Shown: positions 53,394 to 63,999, numbered from the stretch's first letter. The stretch: DNA of 64,000 nt from Bacteroidota bacterium (GCA_027592755.1 JAQCLE010000002.1:1-64000); one strand, 5' to 3'. Translations and numbers: made by a program. Notes: generated by a model not told the origin, from the sequence alone.

Positions 53394-55193
53394 ATGAGTA
53401 ACAAATTTTTAAGCCTCACCAATCTAAATTTCCTGCTCTTCGAAGTTCATCAGTTAGAGCGCTTTCTCAAGCATCATTATTATAGTCACCAAGACAAAGA
53501 AGCAGTTGACATGATGATTTTGAGCGCCATGAAGATTGCTGAAAAGCACTTACACCCCTATTTAAAGGAAATGGACAGGCAACAACCTGAACTCAAAAAT
53601 GGAGAGGTAATTAGCCATAAGCAAATCAAAAAGATTACCAGCGTATTTGGAGAAAGCGGATGGTACAGTGCAACAATCTCTTTGGATGAGGGCGGATTGC
53701 AAATACCACACCTGGTAGATAGTGCTGCCAATCTGATCTTTATGGCTGCAAATAACGGCACTTATGGCTTTACGGGGTTGAATGCAGGAGTTTCTAACCT
53801 GATCTTGAAATTTGCTTCTAATGAATTGAAGGAGAAATTCGTTCCTAATCTGCACATAGGGAAATGGCAGGGTACCATGGCACTCACTGAACCACAAGCT
53901 GGAAGTTCCCTGGGCGATATCAGTTCAAGTGCCAGCAGAACATCAGAGGAGGGTGAATTCAAAATCAAGGGACAGAAGGTCTTTATATCGGCCGGAGATT
54001 TGCAGCATCCTGAAAATATTGTACATATGGTGCTGGCTCGCATTGAAGGCGAACCAGAGGGAACAAAAGGAATATCAATGTTTATTGTTCCAAAGTTTAG
54101 ATTCGAAAAAACAAAATTAGTTTCCAATGATGTAAAAACGGTAGGGATCTTTCATAAAATGGGGCAAAAGGCCACTCCTACTGTCCATCTCGCTTTCGGG
54201 GAAAAGAAAAATTGCATCGGATATTTAGTTGGCGAGCCAAATGAGGGTCTTAGCTATATGTTCGAACTTATGAACGAAGCCAGGATTTCTGTAGGAATTG
54301 GGGCCGCCGGAATGGCTTCTGCGGCATATTATATGGCGCTTGAATATGCAAACGAACGCTCACAGGGAAGAGTCGCAGAAGCAAAAGATAGTGTTGATCA
54401 GGTTAGCATAATTGATCATGCTGATGTGAAGCGAATGCTACTGAAGCAAAAAAGCATTTTTGAAGGTTGCATGAGTCTTATCTTGCAAGCTGCCGCTTAT
54501 GCGGACCAGGTTAAAACAAAAGAAGGCGACCTGCGAGATCATTATCAACTGTTGCTCGATTTGCTCACGCCGGTTGTCAAAACATATCCGTCAGAGAAAG
54601 GAATTGAATCTGTTAGCGAGGCGTTGCAATGTTTTGGTGGCTACGGGTATTGTGAAGACTTTTCAGTCGAACAATTATATAGAGATATTCGAATAACCCC
54701 AATTTATGAAGGAACAACCGGAATTCAATCTTTGGATTTACTTGGCCGCAAAGTGCTGTTGAAAAATGGAAAAGGGATGCAGCTCTTATCCAAAGAATTT
54801 GAATTTACCCTTAGAGATGCAAGCCAGTTTGAAGAACTTAATGAAATCACTGCCATTTTTGACGCGGGAGCGGATGAATTGAAGAAAGTTACTCAGCATC
54901 TATTGGCCTTCGCCATGAGGAATAAGATAGACAGATATTTGGCTGATGCTTCCGTTTATATGGAGTTATTCGGTTTGGTTTGTGTAGGATGGCAATGGTT
55001 GAAACAGGGGGTTGTTATTACGGATGCCTGTCGTACAAATGTCGAAAACCTGGAAAATCCTTTCTACCTCGGCAAAATTCAAACAATGAAGTATTTCTTC
55101 AACTATGAATTTCCCAAAACCCACAGTTTGTCGTCAACACTGAAATCAGATCACGACATCACATTGCTAACCGATAAAAGCTGGTTGGAGTAA
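53394..55193 (+). CDS. Acyl-CoA dehydrogenase
   Basis: 599 residues, longer than the standard 380-residue family, with an extra C-terminal domain as in other long Bacteroidota members. FAD/substrate regions: MALTEPQAGSSLGDISSSAS, IKGQKVFISAGD, FGGYGYCEDFSVEQLYRDIR and the catalytic Glu in PIYEGTTGIQSLDLLGRKV. Oxidises an acyl-CoA, probably long chain, in beta-oxidation. It precedes leucyl aminopeptidase by 31 bp. Confidence 0.92.
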   Translation: MSNKFLSLTNLNFLLFEVHQLERFLKHHYYSHQDKEAVDMMILSAMKIAEKHLHPYLKEMDRQQPELKNGEVISHKQIKKITSVFGESGWYSATISLDEGGLQIPHLVDSAANLIFMAANNGTYGFTGLNAGVSNLILKFASNELKEKFVPNLHIGKWQGTMALTEPQAGSSLGDISSSASRTSEEGEFKIKGQKVFISAGDLQHPENIVHMVLARIEGEPEGTKGISMFIVPKFRFEKTKLVSNDVKTVGIFHKMGQKATPTVHLAFGEKKNCIGYLVGEPNEGLSYMFELMNEARISVGIGAAGMASAAYYMALEYANERSQGRVAEAKDSVDQVSIIDHADVKRMLLKQKSIFEGCMSLILQAAAYADQVKTKEGDLRDHYQLLLDLLTPVVKTYPSEKGIESVSEALQCFGGYGYCEDFSVEQLYRDIRITPIYEGTTGIQSLDLLGRKVLLKNGKGMQLLSKEFEFTLRDASQFEELNEITAIFDAGADELKKVTQHLLAFAMRNKIDRYLADASVYMELFGLVCVGWQWLKQGVVITDACRTNVENLENPFYLGKIQTMKYFFNYEFPKTHSLSSTLKSDHDITLLTDKSWLE

Positions 55194-55224
55194 ATCTTTA
55201 TCCACGGATAAAATATTATCTCAA

Positions 55225-56697
55225 TTGAATATGAGAATAGAAGTAACCTCGGACCAAAATGCTTTGACGAACACCATCATCATTCCATTGGTGAAGAACG
55301 ATGAGTTGAGCAATAATCTGAAATATATTAGCCAAAGTCTTGGATTAAATCCCGATATGGTGCATCGGGATTTCACAGGAGAAAAGCATGAGGTTTTTAA
55401 CTCTCATTTCAATAATGGGAGTGCAGGACGTGTTATTATATTGGGCCTGGGAAGTGACAATATTGCCAAGAACTGCTTTAGGGCTGTTGAGTTGTTTATA
55501 TTGAATAACAGAGAGAAAATAGAGAAAAGCATCAGTTTTAATCTATCATATCTGCACCCAAACGATTTAATAAGGTTGCTTGAAGAATCGGTAAAAGGTG
55601 TCATTCTCGGCAGTTATAATCTTGGTCTATATAAGACAAAGAGAGAGCAACACGTATTTGACCTCACTATTTGTGCAAATGGAGATAATCTTGAAGAAAT
55701 AGCCAGGAATTCACAAGTTGTCGCGGAGACACAGGTGAGGGTGAGAGATCTGGTAAATGCTTCATCAAGCAATCTTACACCAGCCAGATTGGGTGTTTGG
55801 GCTGCTGCTTCGGGAAAGGAATTCGGTTTTGACGTGACCGTATTGAGTAAGGATCAAATAATCAAGGAAAATCTCAATGCTTTACTTGCTGTCAATCAGG
55901 GAAGCGCTTTACCTCCGAGTTTTATCATTAGTGAGTATAAAGGAAAGGGTGCTCAAGTCACAGTCGGCCTTGTAGGAAAAGGCGTCACTTTTGATACGGG
56001 AGGAATATCAATCAAGGGTTCCAAGGATATGCATGATATGAAAAGTGATATGGCAGGGGCAGCTGCCGTACTCGGGATAATAGAGGTTGCAGCAAAACTT
56101 GAATTGGCTGTTCATATTGTTGCCGTGGTGCCTTCAACCGAAAACGCCGTTGATGCCAACTCAGTGAAACCCGGGGATATTATTCATTCTCATTCCGGAA
56201 AAACAATTGAGGTGATAGATACTGATGCAGAAGGTAGATTGATCTTAGCTGATGCACTCTCCTATATTACGACAAAGTATAAACCAGACGTGCTGATAGA
56301 TTTTGCGACTTTAACCGGGAGTATTATTGGGACTTTGGGCTATCATGCTGCGGGGCTTTTTGCAAACAATAAATTGCTTGAAACCCAATTGATTGATTCA
56401 TCATTGTCATCCGGAGAAAAGGTTTGGCCTATGCCGCTGTGGAGCGACTATGAAGAGGATTTGGAGTCAGATGTAGCTGATATCAAAAACTACAGTGGCA
56501 AGCCTCTGGCCGGGGCAATTACTGCAGCTAAATTTCTTGAAGTGTTTATCAATGGCCATCTGAATTGGGCACATATTGATATAGCTGGAACGGCCTTTAA
56601 GGAATCTCCCATGTGTAAGCATAAAAATGCTACAGCTTATGGTGTGGAACTCATACTTGATTTCATTGAAAGTAACCTCTCAAGAGATCGGAGATAA
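55225..56697 (+). CDS. pepA: Leucyl aminopeptidase (peptidase family M17)
   Basis: 490 residues. Zinc-binding and catalytic C-terminal region: GLVGKGVTFDTGGISIKGS, MHDMKSDMAGAAAVLG and the signature DTDAEGRLILADALSY. Aminopeptidase of the hexameric M17 family; could also have DNA-binding roles elsewhere in the family, which cannot be judged here. 55225 start fits family N-terminal helix length. Ends a plus-strand run; faces frr convergently with a 62-bp gap. Confidence 0.93.
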   Translation: MNMRIEVTSDQNALTNTIIIPLVKNDELSNNLKYISQSLGLNPDMVHRDFTGEKHEVFNSHFNNGSAGRVIILGLGSDNIAKNCFRAVELFILNNREKIEKSISFNLSYLHPNDLIRLLEESVKGVILGSYNLGLYKTKREQHVFDLTICANGDNLEEIARNSQVVAETQVRVRDLVNASSSNLTPARLGVWAAASGKEFGFDVTVLSKDQIIKENLNALLAVNQGSALPPSFIISEYKGKGAQVTVGLVGKGVTFDTGGISIKGSKDMHDMKSDMAGAAAVLGIIEVAAKLELAVHIVAVVPSTENAVDANSVKPGDIIHSHSGKTIEVIDTDAEGRLILADALSYITTKYKPDVLIDFATLTGSIIGTLGYHAAGLFANNKLLETQLIDSSLSSGEKVWPMPLWSDYEEDLESDVADIKNYSGKPLAGAITAAKFLEVFINGHLNWAHIDIAGTAFKESPMCKHKNATAYGVELILDFIESNLSRDRR

Positions 56698-56758
56698 TCT
56701 TTGGTAAACAAGCGTCCTGGCGAAGGCATTTTCAAAAGAGGGCAAAGGAGTTGCCAAA

Positions 56759-57319
56759 TTAAACAGTCATGATCTCTTTTTCCTTTGATTCAAGTAGATC
56801 ATCAATCTTCTTAATGTATTGACTGGTTAATTCCTGGACTTGATCTTCTGCTCTTTTCACATCATCTTCTGAGACATTTTCCTTGAGGAGTTTTTTCAAT
56901 TGGTCCATGGTATGCTTGCGATCATTCCTAACACTGATACGGCCGTTCTCTGCTTCATTTTTGGCATGTTTAACCAATTGTAACCTTCTTTCTTCAGTTA
57001 ATGGCGGAATATTAATACGGATCATTTCTCCATCGTTTTGAGGATTAAGACCAAGATCACTATTGATGATGGCTCTCTCGATATCCTGCATCAGTGTTTT
57101 TTCCCAAGGTTTAATAGCCAATGTTCTGGCATCCGGCGTGTTGACTGTAGCGACCTGATCAATTGGCGTTGAATTTCCATAATAGCTTACCATGATTCCG
57201 TCAAGCATGTTTGGCATGGCCTTACCCGCCCGGATTTTGCTAAATTCGGAAATCGTATGATTAACTGCCTTGAGCATCATTTCTTTTGCCTCTTCCAAAT
57301 AAAATTCAATTTCTTCCAT
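56759..57319 (-). CDS. frr: Ribosome recycling factor
   Basis: 186 residues, family length. NHTISEFSKIRAGKAMPNML, ATVNTPDARTLAIKPWEKT, INIPPLTEERRLQLVKHAKN and VSVRNDRKH-type ISVRNDRKHTMDQLKKL are diagnostic. Works with EF-G to split ribosomes after termination. It lies 11 bp after pyrH, a conserved gene order. Confidence 0.97.
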   Translation of the reverse strand: MEEIEFYLEEAKEMMLKAVNHTISEFSKIRAGKAMPNMLDGIMVSYYGNSTPIDQVATVNTPDARTLAIKPWEKTLMQDIERAIINSDLGLNPQNDGEMIRINIPPLTEERRLQLVKHAKNEAENGRISVRNDRKHTMDQLKKLLKENVSEDDVKRAEDQVQELTSQYIKKIDDLLESKEKEIMTV

Positions 57320-57330
57320 CTGTTTACTAC

Positions 57331-58056
57331 TTAGGTAATTAGGGTGCCTACATTGTTGCCAGTAACAATTTGATGAAGGTTACCCGGTTTGTTCATGTCA
57401 AAAACGATAATTGGAAGTTTATTTTCCTGGCAAAGGGTAAATGCGGTCATGTCCATAACATTCAACCCTTTCTCATATACTTCCTGAAATGTGATCCTTG
57501 AAAATCTTTCTGCATCAGGGTTCTTTTCCGGATCGGAGGAATAGACACCATCGACACGCGTTCCCTTCAACACCACTTGGGCCTCAATCTCGATGGCTCT
57601 CAAGCTAGCTGTAGAATCCGTCGTGAAATATGGATTACCTATGCCTGCACCAAAGATTACAATACGGCCTTTTTCCAGGTGACGAATGGCTCGCCTTCGT
57701 ATGAAAGGCTCACAAACTTGTTCCATAGCTATACCAGACATAAGTCTCGTGTATTGGCCAACCTGTTCCAAAGCACTTTGTAGTGCCATTCCGTTGATTA
57801 CCGTAGCAAGCATCCCCATATAATCACCCTGGACCCTATCGATACCTGAACTTTCAGCCTGTACGCCTCTGAAAATATTTCCACCCCCAATGACAATAGC
57901 TATTTCGATCCCCAACTCTCGGACTTTCATGATCTCAATGGCATACTGCTCCAACCTCACGGCATCTATTCCATAATTTTTAGATCCCATAAGGGCTTCC
58001 CCGCTTAGCTTAAGAAGAATTCTTTTGTATTTCATAGGGAAGTCGTCTTCGGTCAT
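57331..58056 (-). CDS. pyrH: UMP kinase
   Basis: 241 residues. [16 protein letters not shown] start, [50 protein letters not shown], and [19 protein letters not shown] are classic for bacterial UMP kinase. The family N-terminus suggests the Met at 58035 could be the true start; the reported start adds seven residues. Phosphorylates UMP to UDP. Forms a pyrH-frr operon. Confidence 0.96.
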   Translation of the reverse strand: MTEDDFPMKYKRILLKLSGEALMGSKNYGIDAVRLEQYAIEIMKVRELGIEIAIVIGGGNIFRGVQAESSGIDRVQGDYMGMLATVINGMALQSALEQVGQYTRLMSGIAMEQVCEPFIRRRAIRHLEKGRIVIFGAGIGNPYFTTDSTASLRAIEIEAQVVLKGTRVDGVYSSDPEKNPDAERFSRITFQEVYEKGLNVMDMTAFTLCQENKLPIIVFDMNKPGNLHQIVTGNNVGTLIT

Positions 58057-58259
58057 TCTGACAAATATAGGGATGAATTGTTATTGTGTGAATTTCATAT
58101 AGCCAGATTAAAGGTAAAGAGACAAGATTAGTTGCAACTACATAGGCCCAATGCTTTTCAGAAGAATAGAGATGATTTAAATCTTGCTTAATAGTTGGTC
58201 GGTACTTAGTTCAAATCTTAAAAGATTTTATACACTCACATGGCCAGTTACTCGGGAGA

Positions 58260-58775
58260 TTATTTCATGGATAATGAAAACTGCATGAAGGGATACCAGG
58301 CTTCATTGTCAGGAGAATATTCTCCTTTCTCAGTCCAGATACCATCTTTAATATTGGAAGTGTACCTGATTGTTGATCCATTTCCTGTTTCAAACCACCA
58401 TTTCAACTTCCCATCTCCAATAATTTCCAAACTAGCTTCTGTTTTCATTCCGTTCGCAAGAAAAGCATTCATTTTATACTCATTAGTCTGAAGTTGGTAA
58501 GAGATAATCCCAAGGGCATCGTGAATGACTTTTCCGTCCGTATTTTTTCCTGTTCCTCTGGCAACCAAAACAGAACCATTCAAATCGTAGTAGATCTCTT
58601 CATTTTGGTTGAATTCCGACTTCACACCTCCCTGATTGATGATCCAACCAGTGCCTTTCCAGCTGCCCACCATAAAAGATAGGTCTTGCATTTGCTGATT
58701 GAAATTTTCGTTCTCGTTCTGGGCATGTCCGTAGTATGCCTGAAAAATTATTGTGATAATAATGACTGTTCTCAT
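58260..58775 (-). CDS. DUF1579 family exported protein
   Basis: 171 residues with a probable signal peptide (MRTVIIITIIFQAYYGHAQ). The body (MQDLSFMVGSWKGTGWIINQ, SVLVARGTGKNTDGKVIHD, GIISYQLQTNEYKMNAFLAN) matches DUF1579, a lipocalin-like beta-barrel group of unknown role. It follows the HTH/membrane pair 54 bp after them on the same strand and may be part of that operon. Confidence 0.75.
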   Translation of the reverse strand: MRTVIIITIIFQAYYGHAQNENENFNQQMQDLSFMVGSWKGTGWIINQGGVKSEFNQNEEIYYDLNGSVLVARGTGKNTDGKVIHDALGIISYQLQTNEYKMNAFLANGMKTEASLEIIGDGKLKWWFETGNGSTIRYTSNIKDGIWTEKGEYSPDNEAWYPFMQFSLSMK

Positions 58776-58829
58776 AATTAAGTTGTTAACTTAAACCACT
58801 CTATTATATAAACTATAAATTCAAAAAAA

Positions 58830-59117
58830 TTATTGGATGTATTGTTTCAGTGCATCTACATACATCTCAAATGCTTTTATTCCCTGCTTGGTAATACTGC
58901 ATGTTGTCACTGGTTTCTTGCCCCTGAAAGATTTGCTCACACTGATATAACCTGCCGATGAAAGTTTGTCCAGTTGGACACTTAAGTTACCCGCGGTTGC
59001 CCCGGTTTTCTCTTTAATGAAAACAAACTCCGCCGAATCAACACCTATCAATAGAGACATTACTGCCAGGCGATGCTGAGAGTGTAGTAAAGGATCAAGC
59101 CTCTTAAAATCACTCAT
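58830..59117 (-). CDS. Small winged-helix transcriptional regulator
   Basis: 95 residues. Winged-helix pattern RLAVMSLLIGVDSAEFVFI, EKTGATAGNLSVQLDKLSSA (recognition helix) and GYISVSKSFRGKKPVTTCSI (wing), like the DUF2087/HTH_34 MarR-type group. It overlaps the upstream membrane protein gene by 8 bp, a common Bacteroidota pair; probably regulates it and itself. Confidence 0.85.
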   Translation of the reverse strand: MSDFKRLDPLLHSQHRLAVMSLLIGVDSAEFVFIKEKTGATAGNLSVQLDKLSSAGYISVSKSFRGKKPVTTCSITKQGIKAFEMYVDALKQYIQ

Positions 59118-59685
59118 TTTCTATCCTCTTAAGTAAATATCCTGGGATCAAATACCCAATGAACAGACCGATACCGGCTATCAGGTACTGATCTTGCACC
59201 GAAACACTGAAAGCTACAACCGCAACAGCCCAAAGCCAGATGCCACCAAAAATTAAGGGCTTGAATCGCAGCATAGTGCCACTTATATAAGTTCCGAGAC
59301 CTGATAGAAGCAATATCACCGCATTGTGGTTGAAACTGAGTTTTGACATAAATGCGAGGACCGTTATGATGAGGACGAAAATTCCAGTCCACAAATGACC
59401 ATAAATCCTATCGTAGTGACTAACAACCCGGGCATTTCTATCTTGCCTAATGCCATAGATTATTGTTGCTATCAAGGCCGGAATTGTTAAAAACCAAACG
59501 ACAAACGGGTAAGGATAAAGGTCCAGTTTGTCTATGAGGTAATGTCCCAAATTTGCAAGCATAATCACCCATCCCCATAACAGAAAATAGAAGCTGCCAC
59601 CTTTAGCAACGTTTTGTTTTGCCTGGACAATCATTTCTGAAATCAACGCCAGGTGTTCTTCTTTTGTTAGCTCTACATTTTTCAT
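59110..59685 (-). CDS. Integral membrane protein paired with the winged-helix regulator
   Basis: 191 residues with about five to six hydrophobic segments, starting with a soluble ~25-residue lead (ELTKEEHLALISEMIVQAKQ). No catalytic motif. In this arrangement, a membrane protein next to a small HTH regulator is seen often in Bacteroidota; function unknown. Promoter would be in the 129 bp before the His-rich gene. Confidence 0.7.
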   Translation of the reverse strand: MKNVELTKEEHLALISEMIVQAKQNVAKGGSFYFLLWGWVIMLANLGHYLIDKLDLYPYPFVVWFLTIPALIATIIYGIRQDRNARVVSHYDRIYGHLWTGIFVLIITVLAFMSKLSFNHNAVILLLSGLGTYISGTMLRFKPLIFGGIWLWAVAVVAFSVSVQDQYLIAGIGLFIGYLIPGYLLKRIENE

Positions 59686-59814
59686 AATTTTTATTATTTC
59701 ATGCTATAATTGATGCAATTATAAAGTAGTTTATAAAATAAACCAAATATTGAATGCAACTATTCCTTATGGATTTTTGTATTGAAGGAAATCATAGTTT
59801 AAATAACTTGAAAA

Positions 59815-60189
59815 ATGGATAGAAAAGAATTCATAAAGAATGTTTCAAATGCAATGTTTATTGGTATACCTGTCTACTCAGTTTTGAGTTGTTCCGGTTC
59901 AGATGATGATGACGATGATATGGCTCCTGATGTAGTATCGACAGATTGTATAGCTAATGGTACATCCAGTAATATTGGTTCAAATCACGGGCACGCCTTA
60001 ATTGTCTCCAAAGCCGATGTTGAAGCTGGGATTGATAAAGAATACAGTATTCAGGGAACTTCATCTCATAACCATGCGGTTATGGTATTGGCAACTCATT
60101 TTACAACTTTGAAAAGCAATAAGGCTGTAACAATAGATTCAACATCCGGTGGTGGACATGCACATTCTGTTACGATTTCATGCGCTTGA
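59815..60189 (+). CDS. His-rich exported protein with HxH repeats
   Basis: 124 residues. Start RKEFIKNVSNAMFIGIPVYS resembles a Tat/lipoprotein-type signal, with LSCSGS giving a possible lipobox Cys, followed by an acidic run (DDDDDD). The mature part has three similar pairs: NHGHALIVSKAD, SHNHAVMVLATH and GGHAHSVTIS, each with H-x-H. I read this as a metal-binding exported protein; family not identified for certain. Confidence 0.7.
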   Translation: MDRKEFIKNVSNAMFIGIPVYSVLSCSGSDDDDDDMAPDVVSTDCIANGTSSNIGSNHGHALIVSKADVEAGIDKEYSIQGTSSHNHAVMVLATHFTTLKSNKAVTIDSTSGGGHAHSVTISCA

Positions 60190-60220
60190 GTAAGAAATAC
60201 CTGTGCATTGCCAATATTTA

Positions 60221-60610
60221 TTATAGGAGACTGTTATTGTCAGTTTGCTTTATTTTATACTTGATTAGTTCTCCTATCAATTTTGCTCTCTGAAGTGCTT
60301 CGGTAGCTTTTGTCCCTAAAAAATTTGCTTTAAGGGTGCTCTCCCAATGAATAAGCCATCTTTGAAAATGCTCAGGTTTAAGTGATACCTTCTTATTTAA
60401 TTCAATGTGTATTAACATTGGGTTGCCTTTATATTTCATTTGACCCAATAAAGTAGTTTCCCAAAAATCACACATAACAGGTATATGCTTTTCGAAATCT
60501 AATTGTATCCGTTCAGTAAAAACATAACCTATTTCCGGATCGTCAATCACCTTGCTATAAAACTCATTGACAAGCAATTCAATGTCTTCTCTACTTCGTA
60601 GGTCATTCAT
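60221..60610 (-). CDS. Group III truncated haemoglobin
   Basis: 129 residues. LVNEFYSKVIDDPEIGYVF start, DFWETTLLGQMKYKGNPM (E-helix/distal region), and LKPEHFQRWLIHWESTL with proximal His81. Such proteins bind oxygen or nitric oxide; role in this organism not known. Monocistronic between a divergent GntP permease and the His-rich gene. Confidence 0.88.
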   Translation of the reverse strand: MNDLRSREDIELLVNEFYSKVIDDPEIGYVFTERIQLDFEKHIPVMCDFWETTLLGQMKYKGNPMLIHIELNKKVSLKPEHFQRWLIHWESTLKANFLGTKATEALQRAKLIGELIKYKIKQTDNNSLL

Positions 60611-60724
60611 AAGTGGTATTTAGAATATAAGATCTGTTAATCATCACTAAAAATTGCCATATTACATTTTTTGAATGAACAATCGAGGTTGAATTTAATT
60701 TATTGATAGCTTAAGATTCAAACC

Positions 60725-62152
60725 ATGGATCCGATTTTTATCATATTAATTGGAATAGCAGTTGTTCTGTTTTGCATTATTGTTTTAAAGCTACACGCTG
60801 TCATTTCACTTCTATTGGCCGGGTTAATCACAGGTTTAATTACCTCGCCAGAACTGATCTATAATTTCGCTATTCATCAGGGTTTGGCTGAGAGTCAGGC
60901 GCAATCAATGTCCAATCAGTTAATCGGAAAGCGGCTGGCCTTAGCTTTCGGAAATACCACTGGTAAAATTGGGATTTTAATAGCAATGGCATCTATTATT
61001 GGTGCCTGCCTGATGAGGAGTGGAGGAGCAGAACGAATTATTAGGAGCCTTCTAAAGTTATTCGGAGAGAAAAATGCATCCCTGGCGTTTCTTACCGGGA
61101 GCTTTACACTTGCCATACCGGTATTTTTCGATACTGTTTTTTATTTAATGGTTCCACTGATAAAGTCGATTAGCGTACGCAATCCTAAAAAATTCAGTCT
61201 TTATATAATGGCAGTTGCTGGTGCAGCTGTTATGGCACATTCATTAGTTCCACCCACACCCGGACCATTATTCGTAGCTGAAGAAATGGGAATCGACCTT
61301 GGGGTAATGATTTTGGCGGGGTTGGTGATTGGGAGCATAACAGTGGCTTGTGGCTATTTATATGCACTTTGGGCAAGTCCCAGGTGGGATTTACCAATGC
61401 GAGACACTCCGGATATCAGTGTGGAGGAATTAAAAGAATTTTCAGAAAAGAAAATTGAGGAACTGCCTGGTTTAGGATTTTCAGTCCTTCCGATCTTGTT
61501 ACCCTTGTCCCTGATTACTGGTAATACGTTTCTGAATATGGTTATTGACAAAGGAAATGCCAGTATTCTGGAGGATAAGCTGTTAACAGTGTTCTCCGTT
61601 TTAGGTGATGCGAATATCGCCCTGGCGATATCGGCCGTAATCGGAATAATCTTGCTTTGGACCAGGTTGAAAAATGTTAAAAAGCTTCAGAAATTCATCT
61701 CCGAAGCCTTGATGAGTGGTGGTATGATTATACTAATTACAGCTTCTGGTGGAGCATTTGGACAGATGCTTCAACAGACTGGTATTGGAATTAGAGTTGA
61801 ACAGATTGCTCTTAATTATCAAATGGCTATTCTTCCGCTGGCCTTTCTGGTTACAGCTGTTGTAAGAACGGCCCAAGGATCGGCTACCGTGGCGATGATT
61901 ACTTCTATCGGAGTTATGAGTGGGTTAAGCTCAAATGGCCTGGCGTTTCATCCTGTTTATCTTGCCATGGTGATCGGATGTGGTTCAAAAGTATTTGCCT
62001 GGATGAACGACAGTGGTTTTTGGATAGTTACGAAGATGTGTGGCATGGAGGAGAAGGAGACCATCAGGTACTTTTCATACCTTGAAACAGTTATGGCTTT
62101 TACAGGCCTTATTGCCGTGATGATCTTATCCAGGATTTTTCCTTTTGTTTAA
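60725..62152 (+). CDS. GntP-family permease
   Basis: 475 residues with about 12-13 membrane segments. Family segments: LAFGNTTGKIGILIAMASII, VFFDTVFYLMVPLIKSISVR, AHSLVPPTPGPLFVAEEMG and RTAQGSATVAMITSIGVMSG. Imports gluconate or related sugar acids by proton symport. A dehydratase gene begins 12 bp downstream, supporting a sugar-acid uptake and catabolism role. Confidence 0.92.
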   Translation: MDPIFIILIGIAVVLFCIIVLKLHAVISLLLAGLITGLITSPELIYNFAIHQGLAESQAQSMSNQLIGKRLALAFGNTTGKIGILIAMASIIGACLMRSGGAERIIRSLLKLFGEKNASLAFLTGSFTLAIPVFFDTVFYLMVPLIKSISVRNPKKFSLYIMAVAGAAVMAHSLVPPTPGPLFVAEEMGIDLGVMILAGLVIGSITVACGYLYALWASPRWDLPMRDTPDISVEELKEFSEKKIEELPGLGFSVLPILLPLSLITGNTFLNMVIDKGNASILEDKLLTVFSVLGDANIALAISAVIGIILLWTRLKNVKKLQKFISEALMSGGMIILITASGGAFGQMLQQTGIGIRVEQIALNYQMAILPLAFLVTAVVRTAQGSATVAMITSIGVMSGLSSNGLAFHPVYLAMVIGCGSKVFAWMNDSGFWIVTKMCGMEEKETIRYFSYLETVMAFTGLIAVMILSRIFPFV

Positions 62153-62164
62153 AGATTAGCTTCT

Positions 62165-63688
62165 GTGTCAACAAACCCTACTATAATAAGGACGAAGGCA
62201 AGTGATAACGTTGGAATAGTCACAAGCGAATTGGGTTTATCAACAGGAACCGTGATAGTTGACGGTGCGGTTTTGTTGCAAGATATACCCATGGGGCATA
62301 AGGTGGCCCTGTCAGAAATTAAAGAGAATGCGGCGGTTATTAGGTATGGAGAAACAATTGGATATGCCACATCTTCAATAAGGGCAGGGGAGTGGGTTCA
62401 AGAATCTAAAATTTCATTGCCTTTACCTCCCGATATTGATTCGATTGCTCTGCCTGATGGGAAAAGACAGAAACCTCAACCCCTGGAGGGATATGATTTT
62501 CAGGGATATCGAAATCCTGATGGCAGTGTTGGGACGAAGAATGTATTGGGTATCACCACCAGTGTTCAATGTGTGGCAGGTTTGACACAATATGCTGCAA
62601 AAAGAATCAAACGAGATTTACTTCCAAAGTATCGAAATGTAGATGATGTTGTAGCACTCAATCATACCTATGGTTGTGGTGTAGCCATCAATGCACCCAC
62701 TGCAATTATCCCAATTAGAACTATTCAGAACATCACTTTGAACCCAAATTTCGGTGGAGAATTAATGGTAATTGGACTGGGTTGCGAAAAACTCAGGCCT
62801 GATTGGTTAACACCAGATAATGATACTTCAAACATTCTATACATGCAGGATGAAGCCTTTCATGGTTTTTCGGAAATGATTGATGGTGTTTTGCTAATGG
62901 CGGAATTACACTTGAAGAAGCTAAACCAAAGGAAGCGGGAGACTTGCGCTGCTTCGGAATTGGTAGTTGGTATGCAATGTGGGGGCAGTGATTCTTTCGT
63001 TGGTTTAACTGCCAATCCCGCGGCTGGTTTTGCAGCCGATCTCATCGTTCGGGCAGGAGGAAGTGTTATGTTTTCCGAAGTAACAGAAGTAAGAGACGCC
63101 GTTCATCTATTAGTTCCCAGGACCATCAATGCTGAGGTTGGAAGGGCGTTATTGGATCAAATGAAATGGTACGATGATTACCTGCGGCAGGGACAAGCCG
63201 ATAGAAGTGCCAACCCTTCACCGGGCAATAAGAGAGGGGGGCTAAGCAACGTAGTTGAAAAAGCCCTGGGTTCGATAGTCAAATCAGGAACCAGTCCCAT
63301 TGTTGATGTACTCGGCCCAGGTGAAAAAATTCGTCGAAAGGGGTTGACATTTTTAGCAACACCAGCCAGCGATTTTGTTTGCGGTACGCTACAGTTGTCC
63401 GCTGGCATGAATCTCCATGTATTTATGACTGGAAGAGGAACGCCATATGGGTTGCCGATGGTGCCCGTTATTAAAGTAGGTTCAAACTCGAAGCTAAGCA
63501 ATCGGTGGTTTGACTTAATCGATCTCGATGCTGGTCCGATAGCCACGGGAGAAAAGACTACTGAGGAAGTAGGTTGGGAGTTATTTCATTTGATCCTTGA
63601 CGTCGCAAGCGGCAAGAAGCAAGTTGCCTGTGATAAGCTGGGATTGCATAATGATCTGGTCCTGTTTAATCCCGGACCATTGACGTAA
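62165..63688 (+). CDS. UxaA-family altronate/galactarate dehydratase
   Basis: 507 residues from a GTG start. N-terminal SAF domain (about 15-85), followed by the D-galactarate/altronate dehydratase core: [76 protein letters not shown] and [12 protein letters not shown]. Iron-dependent dehydratase making a 2-keto-3-deoxy sugar acid. Altronate versus galactarate cannot be separated by eye. Co-transcribed with the GntP permease. Confidence 0.88.
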   Translation: MSTNPTIIRTKASDNVGIVTSELGLSTGTVIVDGAVLLQDIPMGHKVALSEIKENAAVIRYGETIGYATSSIRAGEWVQESKISLPLPPDIDSIALPDGKRQKPQPLEGYDFQGYRNPDGSVGTKNVLGITTSVQCVAGLTQYAAKRIKRDLLPKYRNVDDVVALNHTYGCGVAINAPTAIIPIRTIQNITLNPNFGGELMVIGLGCEKLRPDWLTPDNDTSNILYMQDEAFHGFSEMIDGVLLMAELHLKKLNQRKRETCAASELVVGMQCGGSDSFVGLTANPAAGFAADLIVRAGGSVMFSEVTEVRDAVHLLVPRTINAEVGRALLDQMKWYDDYLRQGQADRSANPSPGNKRGGLSNVVEKALGSIVKSGTSPIVDVLGPGEKIRRKGLTFLATPASDFVCGTLQLSAGMNLHVFMTGRGTPYGLPMVPVIKVGSNSKLSNRWFDLIDLDAGPIATGEKTTEEVGWELFHLILDVASGKKQVACDKLGLHNDLVLFNPGPLT

Positions 63689-63696
63689 TGATTGTA

Positions 63697-63999
63697 CTAA
63701 TCAAAATCAATCAACTTTGCGACAAAGACAAAATTATCGTGATACCTCCCGACGTATTGACCAGGATAAAGATTCTCTAATCTCTTCTTCATTCGTTCAT
63801 TGGAAATACCTCTTTGAAAAGGTCGGAACAATATTCTTAGGATGCTTTTTCGGCTATAAATACGAAAGAAAAATTCGTTTACCTGGCCAAGCAAAATCCT
63901 GGCGGTGAGATGTATTATATTTTTCTTTTTTGAATCATCCATTTCTATTCCCACCAGTTTGAATGAATTTTTTTCAAGCATCTTTTTCATCGTAGCATG
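63697..63999 (-). CDS. C-terminal part of a gene running off the window
   Basis: The minus-strand frame is open to the window's edge (codons before the ATG at 63990 are HAT, no stop), so the 97-residue reading from that Met is only a lower limit. The sequence (MLEKNSFKLVGIEMDDSKKK, YHDNFVFVAKLIDFD) resembles the tail of a SAM-dependent methyltransferase, but no catalytic motif is visible in this part. Convergent with the dehydratase gene, with 8 bp between the stops. Confidence 0.45.
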   Translation of the reverse strand, partial: HATMKKMLEKNSFKLVGIEMDDSKKKNIIHLTARILLGQVNEFFFRIYSRKSILRILFRPFQRGISNERMKKRLENLYPGQYVGRYHDNFVFVAKLIDFD

